Assembly (NCBI GenBank): GCA_026413225.1
Contig: CM048591.1
Coordinates: 40,207,803 to 40,271,802, forward strand
DNA: 64,000 nt
Reading direction: 5' to 3'
Source: Otis tarda
Taxonomy: Eukaryota; Chordata; Aves; Otidiformes; Otididae
Both the position numbers and the translations under genes were made by a program. The notes under the pieces were generated by a model. The model did not search any database. It saw nothing but the letters and a program-made list of their open reading frames with translations, and was not told the DNA's origin. Shown one piece after another: positions 23,086 to 35,600 of the stretch. Numbering within the stretch: the stretch's first letter is position 1; each line of letters opens with the position of its first letter.

Positions 23086-26000
23086 AGCTGATTCCTTATC
23101 TAAGGTTGCATCCCAGTTTTTACCATGTGACATGTCACTGTGTTTGAATTTTCACAAATATGGTGTTTCAAGATGCCTTTTATGTGACAGAAATATAATT
23201 TCATTGTCTGAATAACCTTAAATACACTTTTTCAGAAATGAGGCCTTGCTAAAAAATCTTTACACTTACTATCATTTATGGAACCACTGTTTTTCTTCAA
23301 AGGTCATCAGCCTCGTTTACTCTTAAAGACCTAATGCTATTTGAATAAATAAAAGGTAGAATTGTAATATGTCTGTCCTTAGAATAAATTTGAGACCTGC
23401 TTGTGCAAAGGTTAAAAAATATTTCTATGAGAGATTGATTATGACAAATATGATAGTATTTGAAAGTCAACCAGCAAAAGCCAACAAGGGAGCATTTCTT
23501 CAGGTGAGGCTTCATAGGATTTTCTGTGCTTTGTAGGTTGTCGTGAGTACTTTGGAACTACAGAAATGGAAATATATGCCGCAGCTGATTCAGAGGAAAA
23601 CTAAACATGGGCCTTCAGCCACTGAGTGGCTATTCATAACATGAAATACAAATATTGGCAACTTGGGACAATGAAATATTTCATCTTATTTGCTTAAATG
23701 ATATATTGGAGAATTGTGAAGTCTCTGGTAAAAGGTGCATCAGACAGGCTGAGCTTGCTTTCGGTGTTTCCCTGCCTGCCGCCCGCCATCCTCCTGTTTG
23801 TTACTGTTCTTGTTAAAGCTTTACATTCTGATTTCTCTATTACAAACTTTTCTGCATTTCAGGGGATAAACGTAAGTGTGCCTTTTCCTTTAGCGGTTCA
23901 GATAGATATAAATCTCACAGCTTTGCTGTCTTGACAGGAAATATTTCTCTTGCTCTCACCTCCAGTGTTCTAGTGGTTTGGATCCACGCTGGGAGAATGA
24001 GCAGACCCCTCCCCAATTCCAGCACACTGTAGTGCCTCACAGGCAGGAGAGGTGGTGCTAATATCCTGTGGGGACTCCCAGTGTCTGAGAGCAGGGCTGG
24101 GATTGTCATTTATATAAATGTTCGGTGCGGGCGCATATGGTAGCAATCCTGACCAGCAGAACATTGTACATGGAGGAGCTGGTGATCCACGTGTCAGTTA
24201 ACCTGAGGAGGCCCAGGCCTGTGTGATGCTGCTCTGGCTGCTTGTACAGCCTGGCCTTCAGGGATATCCCTTCTCCACGCTGCGAATTCAGCTGCTTGAT
24301 TTTATAAGAGGAGCCTGCAGGCAAGCTCTGTTTGGTACTGGTGGTGACACTACCGCCTTTGTCTAGAAGTGCAGCAGTAAGTTCTTATGTTAAGATCCTT
24401 TTTGTTTGACAGTAGAAGTGAATAGAGTTGTTTTCTTTTAAGAAAATCTTGTAATAGCTCAAATGACCAAAATGGGGTAATCCTTCCATGGTTGGGATTG
24501 GCACAACTTGTTGCTCCATGACCGTACACTTGTTTGATTCTGAACAACTTGGGGTTCCCAGCATCTGAAGAGATATAAAATCAGCTATACTATCATCTTT
24601 CTTTATAGCATTAGCTCTAATAAATAGCATTTTAAATGAGACTTTACAGAGTGTGAGTGCCTTTCTTACTGGAATGATAACAAACCAGCACCTCCTGGTG
24701 AAAAACACTATGCTTTGGAGTTTTGGTTTTGGTTCTGTCAGTAAGGCGAGAATAATGTCCTACCATTAAGTGAGAAGGTCACTGAGCCACAAGAGCATTT
24801 ATTTCAGACAGTTTGTATTTTAATTACACTTCGTGAATTAGCAGCCTTCTTTTATAAGGGACTTTTATAGAACTATGAACACCAGTTTTTACTGAAAGCC
24901 TGCTTTTTGTCTGGAGGTCTGCATTTTATGACCAGAGCTTTTAATTTAAACCATAGTACTGATAATTTGCGAGGTTTTTCAGTAGTGCTTTTGAGAGCTG
25001 CTTCCGCAAGAATGGTGTATAATTATACCCCATAACTGCACAGGTTACCACGCTTCAGAGAGGAAAATGTTTCCGTTTTGTAACTTCAAATAAGGTGGCA
25101 CATAAAATGCCCAGATTGTGAATGTGCGTCATGGTGGCTTTTCTTCCCGGCTTTTCAGCAATGTGATGACCACTAAACAGGGATCTCATGGGCTTCCACA
25201 ATGAAGTGTGACTGTAGGTTTTAAGTTGTATTCAATAGTCATAGCTCATTAGGGAAACTGTTAAGATGTTGATGCGCTTGGTGTACAGAAGTAAGGTGTA
25301 TATATATATTTAGCAAGCAGAATTATGTATAAAAGGACATTATCCATGAATCTGCGTGCTGACTTTTTTGAGGGAGGGCAGCAGCAATGCTTGGGAAATG
25401 AAAGAATATTAACAGCATGTTAATTAAGAGAGATGCTTCTCAGGCCTAGCGCAAAACAAGTAACTGCAGCATATATGGGAAGAGAACTGTGGTTCATACT
25501 TAAAGAGACTGATTATTGCTGTAGATGTCAATCCTAACTACTTCTGTTCCTGTAAAATACTCTGGAAGGGACATTTTTTCCCTTCTCCAGTACAATGTTT
25601 TTTGATACCCTCATTTTCTCTGCCACTGACTACCTGGTGTGACTGCTCTCCTGCAAGTCTCTCCCCCCTTGAAACCTCGTGTCTATTATTTTAAATGTTT
25701 GTGTTCCAGCTCAGCCAGCCAACTTATCAATAATTTATGCTGATTCTCATGCTTTCACAGGAGAAATTTTGTGCAGAATTTCCCCTTCCCCCCCCACCCG
25801 CCACGATGATTTTACCATTGAGCAGATTAAGATGGCAGAAAAAAATGTCTGTCTGAATCCTGTGCAATTGGCTGTCAGGCTTGTGCCTTCTCCCTCCGCC
25901 ACTCTTGTCATTTCTGATAGTCTGTGTGCATCTGTGTACAGGGGGTAGGGTGAACAGGGGCAAGACATAAGAATGACTTTCAGAGAAGTAAACTGAAACC

Positions 26001-28515
26001 AGGTGCAGTTTAAGTACATTTTTTGTGATTATCCCTATGATAAGCATCCACTAACCACTTGTCCACTGATGCTTCTTTGTATTGTCTTTACCTAGTTGCA
26101 GCCTGAATGTACTCTGCCTTTCCTCCCTGTTCCATCCCATACAGATTCTTCTATGGCTTCTGCGAATTTCCTCACTGAGAGAGGGGATGTGTATGCTGCT
26201 TCTCCTGCAGAAAGGCATCTTCAGGCAAGAGCATGGAAGTTGAGGAGATGCACCCTGGCAGCAGTGGGAAGAGAGGCAGTATGACAAACGATTGCATTGA
26301 GTTGTGTGATCCCCTGTTCTAGAATAAGAAGATCTGGGGCTAAGGGGGCAACATCTCACCCACTGATAAATTCCCATTGCTCTAACTGGTGACTTTTTCA
26401 CTGATGAGAGTTGCAGGAGGAGTGGTGAACACGTCTGTGTTTGAGAGCACTGTTGATGAAAGCAGACATTTTCTTTAGTTCTGAAGGCTGCCTGGATGGG
26501 AAATGAGACCGCATTTGCAAATAGGAGAGGGCATGAGAAGTTTTATCTTTTTAATGCATGATAGCTCATAAGGTTGGTAGTTAAAAAAAAATAAAAGAAG
26601 ATGCTGATGGGAGACTGATTCTGGTGAAACAGATTTGCATAAACTTTTCCTTGATGGATAAAAAAACACTTCAGGAAATGAAAATTATTCTTCAGTTGCT
26701 AAGGCCTGCACTGTCACTGGAACTGTGGTAATTAAAGAAGTCAGCCACTGCACACCATGTAGCTCATGAAATCTTCACGTTCCAAATCTGTTGTAATAAC
26801 ATTAAGTGTGCAAAGTGGCCTTTACGTTATCTCTTGCTGAGATTCTGCATATGACTAAGAAAAAGAAATTGGGTATGGTACTGTGTCACTCAGTGCCTGA
26901 AGATAATTAAATTAAAACTTGCTACATTGTTTGGGTGTATAAGTAACTTTTTTTTTTTAAACTTGCAATGTTATTGTTCTAATATTGGTAGAGAAACTTG
27001 TATATTGGAAAACTACTCAGTTTGTGAAAGCATTGTTTTGCAGTTGATTTGCTTCCTATCTAGAAAATATTTCATCTTTTCTGGACCAGTGTGCCACCGT
27101 CAGGCAGGTGTGTGGGACGGGCTGTGAGTTCATGGCAGTCAAGGTGCAGAATTAGGTGTAGTGGCTGCGGGTGCTGGGCGCTAGTGGACAGAAGAGAGCT
27201 GTAATCCTCGCAGCCAGCAAGGACCTGCCTGTCCAGCCCACAGCCGGTAAGGTTCTCAAGTCACTGGTGCAGAGCAGAGCAGAAACTACCCTGTCTGGTG
27301 TTCAGGCCAGTCTCCAATAAATAAGGGAATTCCAGATTTTTTTACACACTGATTCAGCTACAAAATTTGCAGGTACGCTACATGAGGTACAGGGAGAACA
27401 GACAGGCTCCTACTCTGATACCAAGTGCCTCGGCTTCTGCATTGTCCCAATGAAGTCAGACCGGTCACCTGTCGTGCACCCTGGACGTAGACCCGGCCGG
27501 CCGCTCCCGGCAACGCTCTTCTGGGACAGGGAACAGGCCTGCCCGAGGAGCCTGTGGTAACAGAAGGGTGACCATTGCTCAGAAAAGTTGATGACTCTGA
27601 ATATATGTATTTTTTGTATCTTTTGCTCTGGTGGAGCAGCTGCCATTGCCACTGTTTCCCTTAGTGTTTGTTAAAGCATGACCCACTAAAAAAAAAAAAA
27701 GTCGCGTTGTGCAGGTCACTAAGGAAACAGCTTACCGGGTAGTAATTTGACTGATAGGTTTTATAAAAAATTGTGGCGTTTGTCCTGGAGTAATTACCTG
27801 GTCAATTAGACAGTAAGAGCTATGGCAAGCAGCTAATTTATTGAAATCAGATTTTTTTTTTCTCTCTCCTGTTATCTGAAACATTAATCTGCCTTTTGAA
27901 GCACCGTCCAATGGCTGGTGACTTTAGCTCAGGCTAGCCCTGTTCCACTGTGATAATGAGCAGTTAACTGAATGTGATCAAGTCTTCCAAAGCATGAGCT
28001 TACGTTGCATCCTGACTTGGAGCCCAGGGACCTTTGCAGACTCTTCTCCCAGTAGGGTTGCAGGGAGTTTACATACAGTGTGACAGCAAGGTAAGAGCTG
28101 TCAAGAGCTACTGGAAGTACAGTTGGCAATGATGGGATGCGCGTAATTTTCCTCTTCCACAACCTAGTTTTGGAAGGGCAATGATGAACTGGGAAAAGGA
28201 ACCTCATGCTGAAGATCTGAAAGACCTCCCACTTAAGATGATGCAAGTAACAAGAACAGTTGGCATTTTAAATGTGAAGGAATTGCAAAATATCTAACAG
28301 AGCTGAAGTAAAAGCTAGCATAAAGAAGCAGTGTATTATTGTGGTGTTTTCTTTCTTCTCAAAAAAAAAACCAAACAACCCACCCCTCAATTTTTACTAG
28401 CTATGCTCTTACTTCTGAGAGCAAAATGCACCACTACGCCAGTGCTCCAGCAACCCCAATACTCACAATGTATTTCTTCTACTAGACACGAAAAATAAAA
28501 CACTAACTCCAGTAT
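23086..28515. other. Intergenic gap between convergent APBA1 and ENTREP1
   Basis: About 5.4 kb with no exon of a known family. Short ORFs (for example 25679-25948 plus and 26051-26401 minus) have no recognisable domains. Between 27060 and 27560 the base composition is somewhat GC-richer, ending near a run of A at 27688-27700. The far edges depend on the inferred 3' ends. Confidence 0.6.
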
Positions 28516-29479
28516 AAAGTATAAAGCATTTTAATTTATTCAAGTTACCATCTTTAGTGAGTCAAGACATACTGCACAGTTTCAACTTCTGAACAAGCTT
28601 AATTAAAACTCACTTTAAAGCTTTTTGGTTTTCAGAGGGAAAGCTGTTTAATAATTTTTAAATGACGCTTTATCATTAAAATAGCAGCAGGAGTATGTAG
28701 CCATCCTGCTGAGGTACAGAAGGCCACAACTAGCCTTGCAAATAAAATCTGTGTGTCTGATTCCAGCCTCTGGAAATGCTTGGTGTATTCCATGTTAGCA
28801 GCACACATGTAGAATAGAGTTTAACAACCTACCTACACACTTGTTTGTTGGACGGGGGTGTCAGCTGATGGGTCCCTGTGGCCTAGTGGCTTAAGATTGT
28901 TTTGGCAGTGTTAGGTGGTCACGTGCACGTGTGCGTGAAATGGCTGCATACCTGATTCCAGCAGGGATGGCAGCTGGAACATAACAAGCACCTCTACCAG
29001 GAAGTAAATAGCTATATGCCAAGGAGGAAAAAAAAAAAAAAAAAAATATCAGTGGAGCTACAGTAAGACACACCAGATAACCACACGCTGTGGCGCTGGC
29101 TCTGTTCTCCAGTGAGATGCAAAGTGCACACACACATTAACGGTCCCTGCCTCGCCCCAGTAAACCAAGGCATTCTGCCATCTCTCCTGTAAGCTGAGTT
29201 AAAAAAGCAGCTCCGTCCTAAGTGGTGATAGACTAGAGAGATGCAACAGGACAGTACCGCATCACAAACAGACTAGTTGCACCCTAGAGCCCAGTAAAGG
29301 CCAGCTTGCAACCTGCTTAAACAGGCTTTATAGAACGTGCTTCCCCTTAGGAGTCTCAGCCTGAGAGTATTTAAAAAATGGATCATCGACACTCTTCCAC
29401 CCACTTGTCAGAGATTATTTTCCTGTGCAGCAGGTACGTCTGACAGAAGTGCTCTACTGAGGAATAAATAGAAACCAGC
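28516..29479 (-). other. ENTREP1: ENTREP1 3' UTR (end inferred)
   Basis: About 0.96 kb from the stop codon to a few bases beyond the poly(A) signal at 28535-28540. The transcript carries a run of 19 U (plus-strand A at 29028-29046). No ORF of note. Confidence 0.65.
28535..28540 (-). terminator. Poly(A) signal of ENTREP1
   Basis: Minus-strand AATAAA (plus strand tttatt). On the transcript strand it is followed about 30-55 bases later by a U/GU-rich stretch with gtgttttatttttcgtgtct (28485-28504). This is the only good hexamer found in the first kilobase after the stop. Confidence 0.65.
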
Positions 29480-29686
29480 TCAAAGTATAGTTTCCCTGAC
29501 AACGCCAATAAGACTGTGAGGCCGCTCATGCTCTGCGCGCTGGATCCTCCTCTCTGCTAGCTGATCTTCTCCTGTGGTGAAAGTACTCAGGTCGCCACAG
29601 CTCTTGAGGTGCAGCAATCCCGGATGCCGTCTGAAAGGTAACACGTGGGCATTCAATGACATGGCTTGCTGGGCAGGTGCCATCAC
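29480..29686 (-). CDS. ENTREP1: ENTREP1 exon 11, C-terminus and stop
   Basis: Sixty-eight codons plus TGA (29482-29480), entering in phase 0 after acceptor tttcaaaag. It continues TFLEQ from exon 10 as [20 protein letters not shown] and ends [16 protein letters not shown]. Histidine- and arginine-rich; no further domain is visible. Confidence 0.93.
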   Translation of the reverse strand: MMAPAQQAMSLNAHVLPFRRHPGLLHLKSCGDLSTFTTGEDQLAERRIQRAEHERPHSLIGVVRETIL

Positions 29687-32600
29687 CTTTTGAAAAGGAA
29701 AAAAAAAAAAGTAAATTATTTGTTTTCAGGCTCTTGTTCCATGAAAATAGTTTCTTACTCCACTAGGAAAAAGTGAGTTGTAGTGCTGTCTGTTTTTCTT
29801 AAAGAATAAATTTAAAAGCTGAGACTAAAACCGCTAGTTGTCAAGGAGGCATGGGAAAAGCAATCCCAACTGGGAAAAGGAATGAGTGTTGTCTTTTGTT
29901 TTTTAAATAAAAAGAAAAAATTAAAACACACAAGAATTAGCTCACCCCAAATCACGGCATGTCAAGTGTTGCTTAATAGGAATCTAAGTGTTTCCTCCTG
30001 CAGAAGCCACTGGACTGTAATAACCTTCAGGCTACCAGTGTGAAAAATTAAATTCTCATAAAGAATGTTTTTTTCAACTGTTTCTGTCAAATTTGTTTAG
30101 GCTTTTGTTGCCCTTAGGCTGCAGTGGGAAATCTTACTTTATCTGCAGAGCCTAAATTATAATTTTTAATATGTTTTATGTGAGAACTCAAACCAAACCC
30201 AGTTGTCACAGCAAATCACTTGTACTGTATGTGAATCCATTAATCTATTCAAATGGTCTGTGAGCCACCAAAACATTTGTTTGATGAAGTCTGTATTGTC
30301 TAAAAATTCTAAATATTTAATGTAAGCAAGGATTTTCTACTTTCTGCTTTTTTTTTTCTTCTTTAATACTAGGTCTTATTTTTATCCTGGGAGCCAATCA
30401 CAAAAAGTTACTTCTAGTGGCTTTGCATAAATGCTTCCTTGTCAGCCTCCAATCCTTCCAGTTTATAATAGTAAATGCTTTATAATATCTCTTTCCTCTC
30501 CCCTGCCATGCTCAGTATAAAACACTGTCATATTATTTACAGTTCATGATTCTACCACAGAAGACCATCTCCTTCAGCTTTTAAATACACATGTATTCAC
30601 CCTCCTGAAAACCTTCCTGGCTGTGTGGTTGATGATAGAGCAAGAGACATCGTAGCTGCACAGCCTCTCGCACACTCCCTAAATAAAACTGAAGTACCAA
30701 AGGAAGCAAATCGGGTTTAAAAACTTCAACACGCAAATCAGAGTGGCAAATATAAACCTACACTCCCAAACCCAGGCCAGTGTGGGTTTCCACAACATCT
30801 CAAAAATACAAGTAATAAAACTACCTGCTCAAGGAAGGTGGCACTGGTGATTGCTTCTGCCATATGTTTCTCATCTGATTTTAAAACAGACTTGATATTT
30901 TCCACCAATTCGTGTACATCAGGGCTCATGCTGCAGGAGGATTGGTCTAGGATCCATGCCACCAGCCGTTTAGTGTCTGTGTAAGACTCGTAGTCTATCA
31001 GAGACTGGGGTCTTCCCCTCGAAGCTCTTGCTCTCAAATTCTTCCGCAAGGTGACAGCGCAGAGTTGTGGTTTTACTTCAGCTTGCCTTGCAGCTTCACA
31101 GCTGAGCACTGCCCCTGAACATAAAGATCAAACAGAGCAAACAATCCGCTTGGCTGACAGTAATGTTGTTCAACAAGTATCCCCTGAGACTTCAGCTCTG
31201 GTTCAGTGATGATGCAGTGCACAGCTTAACCACCTAAAACTTTACAGTCCAGCACGGTCAGGGTGGCACACAAAACTCACTTGTACTGGATTTACATGAG
31301 AGAAAATGTCTGTAAAATAAGAGTTGTACATAGCTATGGTTGAGTGCACATCGCTCTCAAAGGGTCTGGAGGGACGTTTCTGGGAAAGCTATTTGCCATT
31401 TTGTGTACATGGGTTCCTTTCTCTTTTGCCTCTGTTCTGAACACACTTGAAATGAGTGTTGAGTGTTACTGTTAACATACAGTTACACAACGCAGCTTCA
31501 GCAAAGCTGAAGGCTTTTATGATCTCTCCTAAACTCTTCATAACTTTCAGTTGTTACCAGTCAAGAGGGCTAGTTACAAAATATCTGAAAATAACTGTTT
31601 GGTAATACCACAAAGTGGAGATTTAATTTAAAAAAAAAAAAAAAGCAAAATTACCTTGCAAGGACTAAGCAAAGGGCAGCAGGGAATAAATTCCACTGCC
31701 TTTGGTGTAAATAACAATCATCAATTTTTGGCCCTGTTAAAAAAACAAATAATGGTACCTACAGGTTGTTCAAGAACCGCTTTAATGTTGGCTTTACGCC
31801 AAACACAACAATAACAGGAGGAGATGTAAAACTTTCCAACAAGAAGAATCACCCATTTGAAGCAGCTCGTGTTGTTCTGTTGCAGCTGAGTTCCCTTTCT
31901 GCAGCTCTCGTGTATGCAGCTCTCAGGTCCGATGCTGAACAGACCTGACTTCAGTTACACCCAGCCTAAAGTGCCTGAATGCTTCTGACTGACAGTCTCT
32001 TTACAGCAGAAATGCTCTGCTCTGCTCTCACAGCTATGAATAGGCTCTGCATCATGTAATTATTGCTTCAGCAGCAGATTCTCCAGGCTGCTGTGGTGGA
32101 AGGTGATAGCAGGAAAGAGGAAAACACATGATGGAGCAGAGACATAAAAACATTCCATAAAACACTAAGTGTAATCCAGACAGACGTGCTCCCAATATTG
32201 AAAATCAATGGTTGCTACTAACAAACTAGCAATGCCTGCTACAGACCCCGTTCCTAGATGTGAAAGCCTAAGGTGTTGGGCGGAGAAGATCTGTCAAAGC
32301 GCAAACTGCTGCAATGTAGGTACTCTGTCGGGAAACAGTAGCCAATCTCTGCAGGTGCTAGGTTCAAGGCACTAACCTTCTGACAAATGTTCTTTTAAGG
32401 ACTCATTACGCAAGCACTGACAAAGAAAACCAAGTCACCTTGGAGCAGCTGGCAGTGCAGCAGCGGGTCACTTTTAAACTGCTTCCGCAAGGGACTGAAG
32501 GCTCTCCCGCAGGCTCCTTCTGCAAGCACCGGCCTTGCACTTGAAGGTGAAAGGCTCACTCTGCTGGAAGACTCAGGAATTTCTTCACCTGAGTAATCAG

Positions 32601-35600
32601 GAATAGTCAAGGTGAAGGAAAAGCAGTCAGAATAATGCAGATCAGTACAAGCTCTTACTACAGATTATTACTGATTTCTTTTGTGACCCTCCTGCAAGCC
32701 TGTGATCACGGGACACAAAAGCCTGGACCCATGCTCACCAGTGATGCTGGTCTAAAACCTGCTTAAGCACCTGCAGAAACCTGTTCAGCCTTATGCAACC
32801 GGAGTAGCAAAAAAAAAAAAAACCTAACAGTTTTGCCCAGTATAAACCTCACCTTGAACTACCTGATTAGAGAGAAGGGAGCTGCAGCTTTCTTGGAGAG
32901 AAAACTACATCTCACAGAGCCTGAAATCCTCCTGTATATAAGCAGTTGTACCAAGATGTGACAGCATATGGTCACAGAGGTCAGTCACTGTCTGCAATTA
33001 GGTAACTCAGAAATCAGTCACCAGTCACTACAGGGGAATTAAAAATCTTGTTTCATGAGGTTCTTTATTAAAATAAAGATTTTCCTGAATTTTTGTGATA
33101 CGTTTCATCTGTCCAATTAATCAACATGCCTCCTTTTCCTTAGGGTGAAATTATATGCCATGATTGCCACAACTACCTTTCAGTGAAGAGGAGAGGATGA
33201 AGCTAGGTATTTCTCACCAAGCCTGGTTCTGTACTTCCATCTGATGGCATATTACAGAAAAACAAGGTTCTAGCTCATGCAAGAGCAAAAAACCAAATTA
33301 AGGTAAACAGTCTTTTATTCAGAACATGGTAAACGTTTGTGCTGCTGCTCTAACAGAAATGAGCCAGTGACTGAAGCACTTGAGAAAATTAAGGCTTGGA
33401 TGATAAGTACTTGGTGAGCACAGCATCTTATCACCTACACAAATGCAATCTCTGAAGAGAAGAAATGGCCATACAACCCTATATAAAGCAGATACCAGCC
33501 TGGAAAGCACAGAAATAGGACCCAGCAACAAAGCATGGCGGACCAAGAATTAGGCAGGATTAAAGAATCCATCATGAACATAAACTTTTTAATATCAGTG
33601 GAGTCGTGCTCACAGTCAGTCCTTGAGGTACAGTGCTGCTGATACTCCGGAGAAGTTGGGTTTTTTTAATTGCTAAACAGATGAATGAACCAATTTCATG
33701 ATCTGATGATAATCCTTCATAATACTAATGTTTCAGATGTTGTAAGCTGGTGTGTACTGGAAACGCGTATGCCTAGTATGCAATGCTGCCAAGCGTCCCC
33801 AGCCTTCAGTAGAAGGTTGCATGTCTTCCTACTATAGTCGGCAGGGAAAGTCCCATTTTGCTGGACAGGAGTGGTTTTGAGGTCAGCAAAACCACTTCAG
33901 CTGGCACAGAGAAGCTTATGGCTCCTCCCGCAGCCGGCAGCAAGGACTCTCCCAGTTCTGCTGGCAGGGAACAGTGCATAGCTTTCACTTCCACCCAGAG
34001 CGACACTCAGTCAGTCAGTCCTGATGACGCCAAGGGAATCATGGCATCACACACAAATGCCCTGGCACAACAGACTCCCGGCATAAACTGAAAGTTCATC
34101 TTTTATTTATAGATTGCTACCCTACATCAGCTGAGGCAGCCCATGGAGTTACTCTGCCACAATTCCAACATACATACCCCCTCATTTTGTATTTCCCTCC
34201 TGCTGTGGTTTAACCCCAGTAAGCGGCTCAGCCCCACACAGCTGCTCGCTCGCTCTCCCTCTCAGCGGGATGGGGAGGAGAATTGGAAGGGCAAAAGTGA
34301 GAGAACTTGTGCGTTGAGATAAAGACAGTTTAATGTGGGAAGAGGGAAGGGGGGGAACAAAACAAGCCAAATAAAAACAAGTGATGCAAAAACAATCTCT
34401 CACCGCAAGCTGACTAGTGCCCAGCGACTCCCTGAGCAGTGTTAACCCTGGAAAGCCCCCCCCCGAGGCTTTGTTGTTGAGCATGATGTTACAAGGCATG
34501 GGACATCCCTTCAGTCAGCTGGGGTCAGCTGTCCCCGCTCCCAGCCTCTTGCCCACTCCCAGCCTACATGCTGCAGGGAGGCACAGAGTAAGAGATGGAG
34601 CAAGCCTCAGTGGTGTCCAAGCACTGCTTAGCAAAAGCTAAAACATCAGTGTGTTAGGAACGCAGTTTTGGTCACAAATCCAAAACAGCACCATATAGGC
34701 TGCTATGAAGAAAATTAACTCCATCCCAGTCAGGCCCAGTATACCTCTCCAAATATAAATAAAAGAAGAGACACTGCTCAGTGTATTTCCTTTTCTTAAA
34801 TTTATTGCCCCTAGGAAGCCTTGGCATCTAGAAGAAGCAGTGTTAGTTTTCTTTATTAAGATGCTCACCTCTTTATCTGAATTTAAAAGCCAGAGTGAGA
34901 TTTAAACGTCTCTTTACAGGCTGTTTTATTTAAAAAATAATAATAATTTCAACTGGTAAACTTCACATAAAAGTTTTTCTGAAGCTTGAGAAGTAGGCTG
35001 GCAGAAGAGAAGCCACAGTCAAATAAAAAATTTGGGGCTTTTTTCTTCCCCCTCCTTTATAAATGTCTTTACTCCCTATATTCTTGCAGTGTGACCATTG
35101 TGCAGATAGGCACCGAGCTATCTTGTTGCACAAGAGACAATCTGCCCCATAGTGGCAGGTTCAAATGAAAAGTAGAATGGATTTTCACTGGGGCTGTACT
35201 GGAAAAGCTGCCTGCGACTTATCTGGGAGCCAGTAATCTTTAACCGTAAGTGTGCACCACACCAAAGATGAGGCTGAAAACAACTTGCAACCATTTGCAT
35301 GGTTTACTAAAACAATGCTGAGCAAAGCTCCATGTGGCCTCTGAGCATAGTCTAGCAATGTCCAGTAGCAGGATGCAGACACTCTTTAGTAACTCTTCAC
35401 ATGCAGGCTGAATAATAGAGTAATTCCCACATTTAGCTCAACACGGTACAGCATTATTTAATCCTCTTCCTATTTTCATCACCAACAAAACGTCAACATG
35501 CACCATCATGTACACAAAACAAACAGATGCACTGCAGCTGGGCATAGTTTCTTACAATGTATGGATGTAGGGTCAACAACTAACTTGCAGATTACTAAGA

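Noticed and set aside
26051-26401. A 116-codon minus-strand ORF in the gap between the genes
   Set aside because: No recognisable domain, overlapping frames on the other strand, no promoter or splice sites that decide it.
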